A program made the translations under genes and the position numbers. The notes under the pieces were generated by a model. The model did no database searches, had not been told where the DNA came from, and worked only from the letters and a program-made list of their open reading frames with translations. Of a DNA stretch of 32,451 nucleotides, positions 16,690 to 25,041 are shown piece by piece. How positions within the stretch are numbered: the stretch's first letter is position 1; every line of letters starts with the position of its first letter. Location of the stretch: assembly GCA_913045115.1 (NCBI GenBank), contig CAJWPJ010000011.1, positions 1 to 32,451 of the forward strand, given 5' to 3'. The stretch is from an uncultured Gammaproteobacteria bacterium (GTDB lineage Bacteria > Pseudomonadota > Gammaproteobacteria > GCA-002705445 > GCA-002716945).

Positions 16690-18894
16690 ATGCTTTCTTA
16701 CTTTCACTTTAAAGTTATCAATATAATTAATTACTTTTCAGCACTTTTTTTGATTATTGTAAGCATCCCTGCTTATGCGGAGCGTCTAGATGATCAAAAT
16801 GTCACCATCAACTCCGGTGTAACACAATCACATACAAGTGACACCATTCTTTTAGACAGCGGTGGACCATACACAATTAATAATTCAGGGAATATTGTAT
16901 CTACTGACGGGCATACAATTAGAATTAAAGTACAAACAACCTTAACGAACTCAGGTTTAATTGATTCCAACGGTTCAACACAAACTAGTCTCTATACAGT
17001 TTTTTACCAAAGCGCTTCTGGAACCAGCTCTCTAAACAACAGCGGAACAATTCTCTCAGATTATTCAGGTAAAAATGCTGCAGGCATCCAAGTGGATGGT
17101 TCAATTTTATCAAGTATTGTCAACACAGCAACGGGTACCATTGAAGCGAAGAATACCACAAATATTGCAAACGGTATTAGAATACAATCTTCTTCGGGCA
17201 GTTATGTTGCTGACATCACAAATGCTGGAACAATATCGGCATCTTCATCTGGAGCAGCATATGGTATCACTTCACTTGGTGCAGGAGATGGGTTCAATAC
17301 TGTGACCAATTCAGGAACAATCTCTGCTATAGGTGGTGCAAATAGGTCTTCAGATACTACCAGTTATGGTATAGCTATGTGGGGTACAACAAACATCTAC
17401 GGATCTGTTATCAATAGCGGGACTATTCAAGCTAGTACCACTGAGGGTAGTGGTAAAGGTAGTGTTGGTATTCGTCAAGTAGGTACCCTTACTACTCTAA
17501 ATAACTCCGGTACAATATCAGGTAATAAATACGGTGTTAGAAACACTGGAACAATCACCGACTTTACAAATACAGGAACAATTACTGGTACGAGTGAATA
17601 TAGTATTGAGAACTCTGATACTGGAGTTATAACAAATCTTTATAACTCACAAAATAACTTAACCTTTAACGGAAACCTTCCAACGAATTATTCAGTTATT
17701 ATAAATAGCGCCTCGGATTATGGGAAAATAACCTTTTCATCACCATCAGGTTCATTAAATTTTGCTATTCATAGTTCTTCATCACTTACAGCAGGATCTT
17801 ACTCAGCTGTTATGTCAGGGATTACTGCATCAAATATTTCTTCTGTTACTACTGGATCTATTGAAAGAGGTGGCGAAATACATCGTTATAGTCTAACTAA
17901 CAGCACCGGGACACAATGGGATTTAGTTATTAATTCTCTTGCTTCTGCAACAGATTGCTCACTGAATTCATCTTTGCCTGGCTGTCAAAAAACTGATGAT
18001 ATTTGTAAAACTTTAGAGGTCACAATGAATCGAATGACCCAAGATCAAGGTTATTTTGCACACATGAATACCTACGACTGTGATGTGTTCGGAGATGACG
18101 GTTACTGTGTATCCATTGGAGCAAGGAGAACAAAAATTACAAATCCTGTGAGTACCAGCTATAGCAGTGTTGTTACTTTTGGTAAAAAAGAAACACCAAC
18201 TTTTAGATGGTCTGTGTTTACTCATTTTAATCACACACTAGATACTCCCTCTAACTTTAGTCTTAAAGATAAAGTGCCATTAGTTGGAGCACTTGCAGTT
18301 TGGAATCAATATTCTGATAACTCAGGGTTACAAATAAAAGTAGGGAATACTTACTCAAAAAAAACATCCCGAATCACAAGAGCACAATCAGGAGTATCTG
18401 AAGAAGCCACGGGTGATACAGTTGTGAGCGCTGAGTCTTATCTTGTTGAAGCAAGATATAACATTACTAAGTCTAACCGTACTAAATATTCTCCTTATAT
18501 TGCATTGAGAAATTCTGTTAAAAAACAAAATGGTTATACTGAAAAATCTGCAGAATATCCTGTCACCTATAATGATATTATAGATAAATCAAATACAATT
18601 ATTGTTGGTCTCAAATATGAAAAAGATATTTCTGATATTATTTTAAAAGGTAGCGCAGGGTTAGAACATGACTTTTATCACACAGTTGATCGACTTGCGC
18701 CCACGGCAGCTGTAAGTATTACCACTGTTAATATAAATGAAAGCTTTGATAAAACGCGACCAGTTTTCTCAATTGGATTGGATAAATTCTTCTCACCAAC
18801 CAGAAGACTGAGCGCAACTTACCAATATCAAAAGCTACCTTATAGAAATATGACAGAAAAAAACTTTTACCTGTATTATACAATTGGATTTTGA
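16690..18894 (+). CDS. Autotransporter (type Va) with beta-helix passenger
   Basis: A 734-residue secreted protein that threads its own passenger through an outer-membrane barrel. A long signal peptide ends at AYA (residue 30). The passenger (about 31-420) is rich in Ser, Thr, Asn and Gly and has at least ten degenerate repeats of the NSGTI type (NNSGNI, TNSGLI, NNSGTI, TNAGTI, INSGTI, TNTGTI), the rungs of a beta-helix. A linker at about 422-474 holds five Cys. The barrel domain spans about 475-734 and ends in the usual aromatic signature (YTIGF). No protease motif is seen, so adhesion or surface coating is more likely than enzymatic activity. The gene is flanked by a whole mazG-like gene and by a fragment of another mazG, which suggests it arrived or was exchanged by recombination. 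Confidence 0.9.
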   Translation: MLSYFHFKVINIINYFSALFLIIVSIPAYAERLDDQNVTINSGVTQSHTSDTILLDSGGPYTINNSGNIVSTDGHTIRIKVQTTLTNSGLIDSNGSTQTSLYTVFYQSASGTSSLNNSGTILSDYSGKNAAGIQVDGSILSSIVNTATGTIEAKNTTNIANGIRIQSSSGSYVADITNAGTISASSSGAAYGITSLGAGDGFNTVTNSGTISAIGGANRSSDTTSYGIAMWGTTNIYGSVINSGTIQASTTEGSGKGSVGIRQVGTLTTLNNSGTISGNKYGVRNTGTITDFTNTGTITGTSEYSIENSDTGVITNLYNSQNNLTFNGNLPTNYSVIINSASDYGKITFSSPSGSLNFAIHSSSSLTAGSYSAVMSGITASNISSVTTGSIERGGEIHRYSLTNSTGTQWDLVINSLASATDCSLNSSLPGCQKTDDICKTLEVTMNRMTQDQGYFAHMNTYDCDVFGDDGYCVSIGARRTKITNPVSTSYSSVVTFGKKETPTFRWSVFTHFNHTLDTPSNFSLKDKVPLVGALAVWNQYSDNSGLQIKVGNTYSKKTSRITRAQSGVSEEATGDTVVSAESYLVEARYNITKSNRTKYSPYIALRNSVKKQNGYTEKSAEYPVTYNDIIDKSNTIIVGLKYEKDISDIILKGSAGLEHDFYHTVDRLAPTAAVSITTVNINESFDKTRPVFSIGLDKFFSPTRRLSATYQYQKLPYRNMTEKNFYLYYTIGF

Positions 18895-18965
18895 CTATTT
18901 TTTTGCTTTCTTAGCTAAATAAGTTAAATTTACTAATTCAATAACAAAATTAATAAGTATAAAAT

Positions 18966-19064
18966 CGGCTAGATAAAATTAAAGAAGAAATGGATAAAAG
19001 AAATATCATGTATGCTGGGCCATCAGAAATGTTTGATATTTGGAAATCTATCAAGAATAAATAA
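18966..19064 (+). pseudogene. 3' remnant of a second, diverged mazG-like gene
   Basis: In one frame these bases read RLDKIKEEM...MYAGPSEMFDIWKSIKNK and stop at 19064. Aligned with the end of the intact MazG-like protein (RLNKINAEM...IEIWKSIKNKP), 22 of 32 residues are identical, and many of the matching codons differ synonymously. Just upstream the frame meets a stop, and no homology to the rest of mazG is seen. It has no plausible start of its own. The 181-base gap that holds it otherwise contains a T-run after the autotransporter stop but no clear hairpin. Confidence 0.85.
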
Positions 19065-19075
19065 GCTTATTTACT

Positions 19076-19729
19076 ATGAATAAATCTGAAAGAGCCATTG
19101 CGGTAAAAAAAATACTTGATAGAACTTATCCTGAAACACCTGTACCACTTGATCATAAAGATAACTTTTCTTTGCTTGTAGCTGTCCTTTTATCTGCACA
19201 ATGTACAGATGAAAGAGTAAATGAAATAACCCCAAAACTATTTTCTGTTGCGGCAGACCCAGCAAGTATGTCTAAAGTTTCTGTAAATAAAATATATCAA
19301 ATTATCAAGCCCTGTGGATTAGGTCCACAAAAATCAAAAGCTATTCATAAATTGTCAAACATATTAGTGAAAAAATTCGATGGGGCCGTTCCAAATAACT
19401 TCAAGGATCTTGAGTCACTCCCGGGAGTTGGACATAAGACAGCTTCTGTCGTTATGAGTCAAGGCTTTGGTATTCCTGCATTTGCAGTTGATACACATAT
19501 TCATAGATTAGCCCAAAGATGGGGTTTAACAAGTGGATCAAATGTTGCAACAACTGAAAGAGATCTTAAAAAAATATTTCCAAAAGATTCTTGGAATAAA
19601 TTACATCTTCAAATAATTTTCTGGGGGAGGGAATTTTGCACAGCTAGGTCTTGCTATAGACTAGAATGTAAGATCTGTAAAACCTGTTACCCAAATAGAA
19701 AGAAGCCTTTTATACATAAAAAACCCTAG
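19076..19729 (+). CDS. nth: Endonuclease III (DNA glycosylase/AP lyase)
   Basis: Removes oxidised pyrimidines from DNA and nicks at the abasic site. The 217 residues include the helix-hairpin-helix LPGVGHKTA with catalytic K121, and D139 in VDTHIHR. The C-terminal iron-sulfur loop is unusual. The standard spacing C-x6-C-x2-C-x5-C would need C188, C195, C198 and C204, but residue 195 is Arg; extra cysteines stand at 193 and 201 instead. A cluster could still form using one of these. The gene converges on rnfB with 6 bases between. In Pseudomonas nth is the gene after the rnf operon, so this is a shortened version of that neighbourhood. Confidence 0.95.
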   Translation: MNKSERAIAVKKILDRTYPETPVPLDHKDNFSLLVAVLLSAQCTDERVNEITPKLFSVAADPASMSKVSVNKIYQIIKPCGLGPQKSKAIHKLSNILVKKFDGAVPNNFKDLESLPGVGHKTASVVMSQGFGIPAFAVDTHIHRLAQRWGLTSGSNVATTERDLKKIFPKDSWNKLHLQIIFWGREFCTARSCYRLECKICKTCYPNRKKPFIHKKP

Positions 19730-19735
19730 AGATCA

Positions 19736-20344
19736 TTACTCGTATTTTTTTATTTTTTGATGCTTTCTCGATTCCGCCTCAAGAGCATATTGAATGTATT
19801 CATCCATGTCTGCACCTTCTAGGATTTTTTGTCTATTAAGCTCTTTTTCTTTTTTTATTCGATCTAAACGATCTATTCTATGATAATAATTTTTTTTAGA
19901 TTGCTCTGATTGCACAGACGGCCATGTCCATAGTATTTGCTCTTTAGTTTGAATCATAGACATACAGTCGACAGGACATTGATCTATGCATAGTTCACAA
20001 CCATTACACTGACTCTCTAATACTCTGTGAATCATATGTCTTGCACCTATTATTGCGTCTACTGGGCAGACCTTAATACAAATAGTACAACCTATGCATT
20101 CTTCACGAACAATATCTGCAATATAATGTTGCTTTGTTTGTTTAGGTAAGTTAAAAGTTTGTTTAGATAGTATTGATTTGATATTTGCTTCAGTCTTTGT
20201 TCCACCAGGTTCGCATTTATTTGTCTTCTCATTTTTTTCTATTAGCGATTCAGCATAACTTTTACAATCAGGATACTCACACTTCTTACACTGAAGTTGT
20301 GGCAGTGCTTCAATTATTTGATCTTGTAAAGATTTACGATTCAT
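19736..20344 (-). CDS. rnfB: Solitary soluble RnfB-type iron-sulfur protein
   Basis: Related to RnfB/RsxB, the ferredoxin-like subunit of the Rnf/Rsx electron-transfer complex. The 202 residues lack the N-terminal membrane helix of typical RnfB. The protein starts directly with the Fe-S domain LPQLQCKKCEYPDC (C19, C22, C27, with C44 further on), followed by two 4Fe-4S ferredoxin motifs: C83, C86, C89, C93 and C113, C116, C119, C123. The last 60 residues are highly charged and probably helical. No other rnf gene is next to it, although in Pseudomonas the full rnf operon lies between metG and nth. It begins immediately after the metG stop and is probably co-transcribed with it. Its electron donor and acceptor are unknown. 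Confidence 0.85.
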   Translation of the reverse strand: MNRKSLQDQIIEALPQLQCKKCEYPDCKSYAESLIEKNEKTNKCEPGGTKTEANIKSILSKQTFNLPKQTKQHYIADIVREECIGCTICIKVCPVDAIIGARHMIHRVLESQCNGCELCIDQCPVDCMSMIQTKEQILWTWPSVQSEQSKKNYYHRIDRLDRIKKEKELNRQKILEGADMDEYIQYALEAESRKHQKIKKYE

Positions 20345-22324
20345 TTATGAGATTTTTGAACCGGGTGAGACATCTTTTTCAGGCTGGATAATGATAATAT
20401 CTCCATCATGCTGAGTAGCTAGAACCATTCCATTAGAAGTTCCGAATTTCATTTTTCTTGGTTTTAGGTTTGCAATTACAACTACTAACTTGCCGATAAG
20501 TTCATTTGGAGAGTAGGATTTTTTAATACCTGCAAAGATAGTTCTAGTTTCATCCCCAAGATCCACCTCAAGCTCTAGAAGCTTTCTAGAATCTTCAAGT
20601 TCTTTTGCATTGATTACTTTGGCAACTCTTAGATCAACTTTAATAAAATCATCGATAGTAATTTTATCTACATCCTCTTCTACGACCGTCTCTTTGTTAT
20701 TCTCTTCTTTCATTTTTTCAATACTCTCTTTATTAATTCTAGTGATTAATGGCTCAAATGCATTAATTTTATGATTTTTAAGTTGGTTATCTATATTGGA
20801 CCAGGTGATTGAATCACAATTAAGTAGATTCTCAACCTTCGTTGCTATCTCAGGAAGTACAGGTTTTAGATACCCTAAAATTGATTTAAATCCATTAATG
20901 CCATCAGAGCAAATTGTTTGTACATGACTTTTTGTTGAATCATCTTTAATTTTGACCCATGGTTTTTCATCATCTAAATATTTATTTACCTCATCACTTA
21001 GGCTTGAGATAATTCTCATGTTCGCTGCATAATTTCTAGCTTCATAATTTTGTATAATATCTTCTTTTCTAGATAGGATTGATTTAATCAATTCTTTGTT
21101 ACCAACTTCAGAAGACAATTGGTTATCAAAGTCTTTATTAATGAATTTTGCACAGCGACTACCTATATTAATTATTTTCCCAACCAAGTCTGAATTAACA
21201 CGAGTCATAAAGTCATCGAAATTCAAATCAATATCTTCGATTTTATTCGTTAGCCTGCTTGAGAAGTAATACCTCAAATAATCGGGCAGTAAATGATTTA
21301 GGTAAGTTCTAGCATTAAAAAATGTCCCTCTAGATTTAGACATTTTCTCTCCATCTATTGTAAGAAATCCGTGACAAAAAACACCGTTTGGTTTTTTCAG
21401 ACCAGCGCCTTCCAACATAGCTGGCCAAAATAGACCATGGAAGTAAGCTATGTCCTTACCAATGAAATGATAAAGTTCGGTCCTAGAGTCTTCTTTCCAG
21501 TCATCTATATAATTTTTTTTATTTTTATCACAATAGTTTTTATGTGACGCTATGTATCCAATGGGTGCATCAAGCCAAACATAAAAGTATTTATCCTTTA
21601 GATTAGGAATTTCAAATCCAAAATAAGGCTTATCACGCGTTATGTCCCAATCTACTAATCCACCTTCAAGCCACTCACTAAGTTTATTTTTAATCTCTTT
21701 TTGAATATCATTATTTTCCATCCAATCTTTTAAAAATGACTCATATGAACTCAACTGAAAGAAGACATGTTCTGTTTTCTTTGTAACGGGTGTGGTATTT
21801 GAGACTGTTGATATAGGATTTTTTACATCGGTGGGCGAATAGGTTGCGCCACACTCCTCACATGAATCACCATACTGTTCTTTAGCGCCACACTTTGGAC
21901 ATTCACCCTTAATGAATCTATCAGGCAAAAACATCTTAGCTTCGTTATCATAAAATTGTTCGATTTCTTTACTTACAATATCGCCTTTTTCTTTCAGAGA
22001 CTGATATATATTTTGAGATATTTCTTTATTCTCATCAGAATGAGTCGTGTAGAAGTTATCAAATTCAATTTGAAAATCTTTAAAATCTTTTACATGCTCA
22101 TCGTATGTTTTTTTTATTAATTCCTCAGGAGTGATTCCGAGTTCTTTGGCTTTGAGCATAATCGGTGTTCCATGAGAATCGTCTGCACATATATACACAC
22201 ACTCATTTTCAGCCATTTTCTGGCTTCTTACCCAAATATCTGTTTGGATGTACTCAACAAGATGGCCTAAATGGATAGATCCATTAGCGTAAGGTAGAGC
22301 ACTTGTTACAACTATTCTTCTCAT
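20345..22324 (-). CDS. metG: Methionyl-tRNA synthetase
   Basis: Charges tRNA-Met. The 659 residues match the dimeric bacterial form. The class I signature HLGH is at 18-21. A four-cysteine zinc knuckle (CPKCG...CEECG) lies in the connective region, and the second signature KMSKS is in GEKMSKSRGTF. The anticodon-binding helical domain follows, and a C-terminal Trbp111-like tRNA-binding domain begins at about IDDFIKVDLRVAKV. It is divergent from apbC, a conserved arrangement in gammaproteobacteria, with 103 bases between. rnfB follows with no gap. Confidence 0.98.
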   Translation of the reverse strand: MRRIVVTSALPYANGSIHLGHLVEYIQTDIWVRSQKMAENECVYICADDSHGTPIMLKAKELGITPEELIKKTYDEHVKDFKDFQIEFDNFYTTHSDENKEISQNIYQSLKEKGDIVSKEIEQFYDNEAKMFLPDRFIKGECPKCGAKEQYGDSCEECGATYSPTDVKNPISTVSNTTPVTKKTEHVFFQLSSYESFLKDWMENNDIQKEIKNKLSEWLEGGLVDWDITRDKPYFGFEIPNLKDKYFYVWLDAPIGYIASHKNYCDKNKKNYIDDWKEDSRTELYHFIGKDIAYFHGLFWPAMLEGAGLKKPNGVFCHGFLTIDGEKMSKSRGTFFNARTYLNHLLPDYLRYYFSSRLTNKIEDIDLNFDDFMTRVNSDLVGKIINIGSRCAKFINKDFDNQLSSEVGNKELIKSILSRKEDIIQNYEARNYAANMRIISSLSDEVNKYLDDEKPWVKIKDDSTKSHVQTICSDGINGFKSILGYLKPVLPEIATKVENLLNCDSITWSNIDNQLKNHKINAFEPLITRINKESIEKMKEENNKETVVEEDVDKITIDDFIKVDLRVAKVINAKELEDSRKLLELEVDLGDETRTIFAGIKKSYSPNELIGKLVVVIANLKPRKMKFGTSNGMVLATQHDGDIIIIQPEKDVSPGSKIS

Positions 22325-22359
22325 TGAAATTTGATAATTAGCCTATAAATTAATTGCAG

Positions 22360-22380
22360 TGAGGTTATAATAAGACCTCA
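22360..22380. promoter_or_regulatory. TATAAT box enclosed by an inverted repeat, upstream of apbC
   Basis: Arms TGAGGT (22360-22365) and ACCTCA (22375-22380) flank a 9-base centre that begins with TATAAT (22366-22371). If this is the -10 box of apbC, a protein binding the repeat would block the polymerase directly. Transcription from it would leave a leader of about 50 bases before the ATG at 22428. The repeat and box are seen directly; the regulatory role is inference, and no matching -35 box is obvious. Confidence 0.35.
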
Positions 22381-22427
22381 ATACATTATGAGTATTGTAT
22401 ATTAAAACCATACAAAGGACTAAGGGA

Positions 22428-23510
22428 ATGAATAAAGAGAACATAGAAGCACTATTGAAGGACTATCAATGTCCATATATGGGAACAGATTTAGTAAGCG
22501 GAAACACAGTCAAAGAAATTAAAGTTGAGGGAAACAACGTATTTGTAAAATGTGTTTTAGGTTGGCCTGCAGAGGGAATCATGCAAGCATTTCACGAAAA
22601 TATGGATAAGAAAATAAAGGAAGCATATCCAGACGCACAAACTAATCTTGATCTTAGTTATGAGATATCTGCTCATGGTATTCAGAAATCAACAGAAAGA
22701 ATAAAAGGAATTAAAAATATAATAGCCGTAGCCTCAGGCAAAGGCGGAGTTGGAAAATCAACAACTGCTGTCAATCTCGCGCTAGCACTAAAAGAAGAAG
22801 GAGCAAATGCAGCTATCCTAGACGCGGATATCTATGGCCCAAGTATTCCTCGAATGTTAGGTGTAAGCGGCCAACCTGATTCGGAAGACGGCAAAACTCT
22901 CATGCCAAAAATAGGACATGGGTTACAATCTATGTCTATAGGTTTACTTGTTGAAGAAGACACTCCAATGATATGGAGAGGTCCTATGGTGACACAAGCT
23001 CTAGAGCAATTATTAACTGATACACAATGGCAAGATGTGGATTACTTAATTATAGATCTACCACCTGGAACAGGCGATGTACAGTTAACGTTATGCCAAA
23101 AGATTCCAGTCAGTGGTGCAGTAATAGTAACTACTCCGCAAGATATATCTCTAATAGACGCCAGAAAAGGGCTCAAGATGTTTGAAAAAGTTGAAGTCCC
23201 AGTCTTAGGTATTGTTGAAAATATGAGTACACATGTATGTAAAAAGTGCGGTCACATAGAAAGTATTTTTGGCGAAGGTGGCGGAGAGCAACTTGCATCC
23301 GAAGCCGGCGTAAAACTTTTAGGCGAACTGCCACTTGAAAAACAAATTAGAGAAGAGATGGATAAAGGAACACCTACTGTTTCCTCTAATCCGATGGATC
23401 CAGCATCTTTAGCTTACAGAGAGATAGCTCGCAAAATGACTGCTACACTTTCAATGCGTAAAAAAGACTATAGTGCAGTATTTCCTAAAATTGTTATTCA
23501 GAACGACTAG
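22428..23510 (+). CDS. apbC: Fe-S cluster carrier ATPase ApbC/Mrp
   Basis: A P-loop ATPase of the Mrp/NBP35 family that binds and delivers iron-sulfur clusters. From ATG 22428 it has 360 residues: an N-terminal MIP18/DUF59-like domain (about 1-85), then the deviant Walker A GKGGVGKST at 104-112, the DADIYGPS motif, the Walker B-like IDLPPGTGD, and the CKKC cluster ligands. I preferred ATG 22428 over a frame-open TTG at 22395 because an AAAGGA ribosome site (22414-22419) stands 8 bases before it, one of the few clear ones in the window. It is divergent from metG as in other gammaproteobacteria. Nearby Fe-S proteins (RnfB, Nth) are plausible clients. Confidence 0.96.
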   Translation: MNKENIEALLKDYQCPYMGTDLVSGNTVKEIKVEGNNVFVKCVLGWPAEGIMQAFHENMDKKIKEAYPDAQTNLDLSYEISAHGIQKSTERIKGIKNIIAVASGKGGVGKSTTAVNLALALKEEGANAAILDADIYGPSIPRMLGVSGQPDSEDGKTLMPKIGHGLQSMSIGLLVEEDTPMIWRGPMVTQALEQLLTDTQWQDVDYLIIDLPPGTGDVQLTLCQKIPVSGAVIVTTPQDISLIDARKGLKMFEKVEVPVLGIVENMSTHVCKKCGHIESIFGEGGGEQLASEAGVKLLGELPLEKQIREEMDKGTPTVSSNPMDPASLAYREIARKMTATLSMRKKDYSAVFPKIVIQND

Positions 23511-23527
23511 AGACGACTTTTATTATT

Positions 23528-23551
23528 ACTCTATGATAATTTTCATAGAGT
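23528..23551. repeat. Perfect inverted repeat between apbC and dcd
   Basis: Arms ACTCTATGA (23528-23536) and TCATAGAGT (23543-23551) form a 9-base stem with a 6-base loop. No T-run follows on either strand, so it is not a standard terminator. Immediately after it comes GATAAT (23552-23557), 8 bases before the dcd ATG, so the repeat occupies the space upstream of a probable -10 box. It may be an operator or a weak terminator for apbC. Confidence 0.4.
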
Positions 23552-23565
23552 GATAATATATCTTG

Positions 23566-24132
23566 ATGGCGATAAAATCAGATAAATGGATTAAAGAAAT
23601 GGCAGAAAGCCATGGAATGATCGAGCCGTTTCAGTATGATCAAGTAAAACAGAACGAGAAAGGTTCGATTGTATCTTTTGGAACATCAAGTTATGGATAT
23701 GATGTTCGCTGTTCTGATGAATTCAAAATATTTACAAATATAAATTCAGCTTTTGTTGACCCTAAAGCTTTTGATGAACAAAGTTTTGTTGATGTGAAAT
23801 CTGATGTGTGTATCATCCCTCCAAATTCATTCGCATTAGCTCGTACAGTAGAATACTTTAGAATACCTAGGCAGGTCCTAACATTGTGCCTTGGGAAATC
23901 AACTTATGCCCGATGCGGTATAATTGTCAATGTAACTCCACTTGAACCTGAGTGGGAAGGTCATGTAACCCTAGAGTTTTCTAATACAACACCGCTTCCT
24001 GCTAAAATATATGCAAATGAGGGAGTCGCACAATTTATCTTTCTTGAATCTGATGATGTATGCGAGACATCTTATAAAGATCGTAAAGGTAAATACCAAG
24101 GACAAAAAGGGGTTACATTACCTAAAACTTAG
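23566..24132 (+). CDS. dcd: dCTP deaminase
   Basis: Converts dCTP to dUTP, the precursor for thymidylate. The 188 residues are close to the E. coli length (193). Characteristic stretches are [12 protein letters not shown] near 45, [11 protein letters not shown] with the catalytic-site residues, and the E-containing [15 protein letters not shown]. The C-terminal [12 protein letters not shown] is the flexible nucleotide-closing tail. I chose ATG 23566; a TTG one codon earlier is also in frame. It follows apbC as in Pseudomonas. tusE starts 14 bases after the stop. Confidence 0.96.
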   Translation: MAIKSDKWIKEMAESHGMIEPFQYDQVKQNEKGSIVSFGTSSYGYDVRCSDEFKIFTNINSAFVDPKAFDEQSFVDVKSDVCIIPPNSFALARTVEYFRIPRQVLTLCLGKSTYARCGIIVNVTPLEPEWEGHVTLEFSNTTPLPAKIYANEGVAQFIFLESDDVCETSYKDRKGKYQGQKGVTLPKT

Positions 24133-24146
24133 TGTAGTTTAATATT

Positions 24147-24443
24147 ATGGAATTAAATAGAGACGGCGACGGCTTTTTAATAAATACGGGTGACTGGTCT
24201 GAAGAAGTCATGCATCAGATGGCTGACGCTGATGGTTTTGAAATTACTGATGAGATAAAAACCTATATCGACAAAGCGCGAGAAATGTATAATAAATCAG
24301 GAACTGTTCCTGCAGTGCGTATATTTGCTAAAGAATTTGGAATGGACAGGAAGGCATCAAAGCTTTATGAGGTTTTTGAATCTGGACCAATGAAAAAAAT
24401 TGCAAAGTATGGTGGCCTACCTAAGCCTACTGGCTGCGTATAA
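24147..24443 (+). CDS. tusE: TusE/DsrC-family sulfurtransferase protein
   Basis: Belongs to the DsrC/TusE family; TusE passes persulfide sulfur to MnmA for 2-thiolation of tRNA wobble uridine. It has 98 residues. The family C-terminus GLPKPTGCV is intact, with the reactive Cys at position 97, next to last. The second cysteine found ten residues upstream in true dissimilatory DsrC is absent, which favours a TusE-type role. No tusBCD or dsr genes are nearby. The start lies 14 bases after dcd, without a ribosome site I can recognise. Confidence 0.88.
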   Translation: MELNRDGDGFLINTGDWSEEVMHQMADADGFEITDEIKTYIDKAREMYNKSGTVPAVRIFAKEFGMDRKASKLYEVFESGPMKKIAKYGGLPKPTGCV

Positions 24444-24453
24444 AAATTTTTGT

Positions 24454-25041
24454 CTAATATAATTCTATTGACGCTAAATCAATCTGAGCTTTAAACTCTC
24501 TACCAATTGCCACAATGCCAATAGTTTTAATGTCTTGAGAAGACACACTAGAGGGTTGATAGAAATTTGATTTTTTAAATGTTGTAAATGGAAGTTCGAT
24601 AGTTGTCCATTCTTCAGTTGCCTGAAAAGCTGATTCGTAATATTGCCATGGTAAAAACAAGTATTTTGTACGTATGTGGACTGTATACTCATTATTATTT
24701 CCTCTTACTCTGAGGCGCACCCCTTTGAAACTTTTACCTTCCGGGTGATCTTCTATTTTTGTTCTAAATTGTATGAAACCACCGTTGTTCTCAAGAGATA
24801 AATCTCCAGTCATTCGGTAGAAATAGGTATCACTTTCTTTTTTGAATTCTAGGGAGCCCTCGGATATCCCCCCCATGACTTTATCTGTAACAAAACACCA
24901 CTTAGCATTACCGCTCTCACAGAATTCTTCATCTGGTGTTCCAGATTGATTTTTCATATCATCAACAATCATTTTATCAGCCATAGAATAATTACCTATA
25001 AAAAATGTTATCACTAGAAAAGCTATATGTTTAATTTTCAT
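24454..25041 (-). CDS. Secreted CIA30-domain (complex I intermediate-associated 30) protein
   Basis: A 195-residue protein with a signal peptide (MKIKHIAFLVITFFIGNYSMA) followed by a CIA30 domain, a galactose-binding-like beta sandwich. Recognisable stretches are TDKVMGGISEGSLEF, FRTKI, FKGVRLRVRG and the late ELPFTTFKKS. In eukaryotes CIA30 helps complex I assembly; in bacteria the domain's role is not known, and this copy would be periplasmic. I chose ATG 25041 because it forms an ATGA overlap with the HAD gene upstream and begins the signal peptide exactly; a frame-open codon five residues earlier adds only MCEFP. It is probably co-transcribed with the HAD gene. Confidence 0.83.
   Translation of the reverse strand: MKIKHIAFLVITFFIGNYSMADKMIVDDMKNQSGTPDEEFCESGNAKWCFVTDKVMGGISEGSLEFKKESDTYFYRMTGDLSLENNGGFIQFRTKIEDHPEGKSFKGVRLRVRGNNNEYTVHIRTKYLFLPWQYYESAFQATEEWTTIELPFTTFKKSNFYQPSSVSSQDIKTIGIVAIGREFKAQIDLASIELY

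Noticed and set aside
16850-17640. Recurring short similar segments, considered as a repeat array or CRISPR
   Set aside because: They are the degenerate NSGTI-type rungs of the autotransporter passenger, irregularly spaced and in frame, without conserved DNA repeats.
18990-19064. A possible 24-codon small gene starting at the ATG at 18990
   Set aside because: It is wholly contained in the mazG remnant and has no ribosome site.
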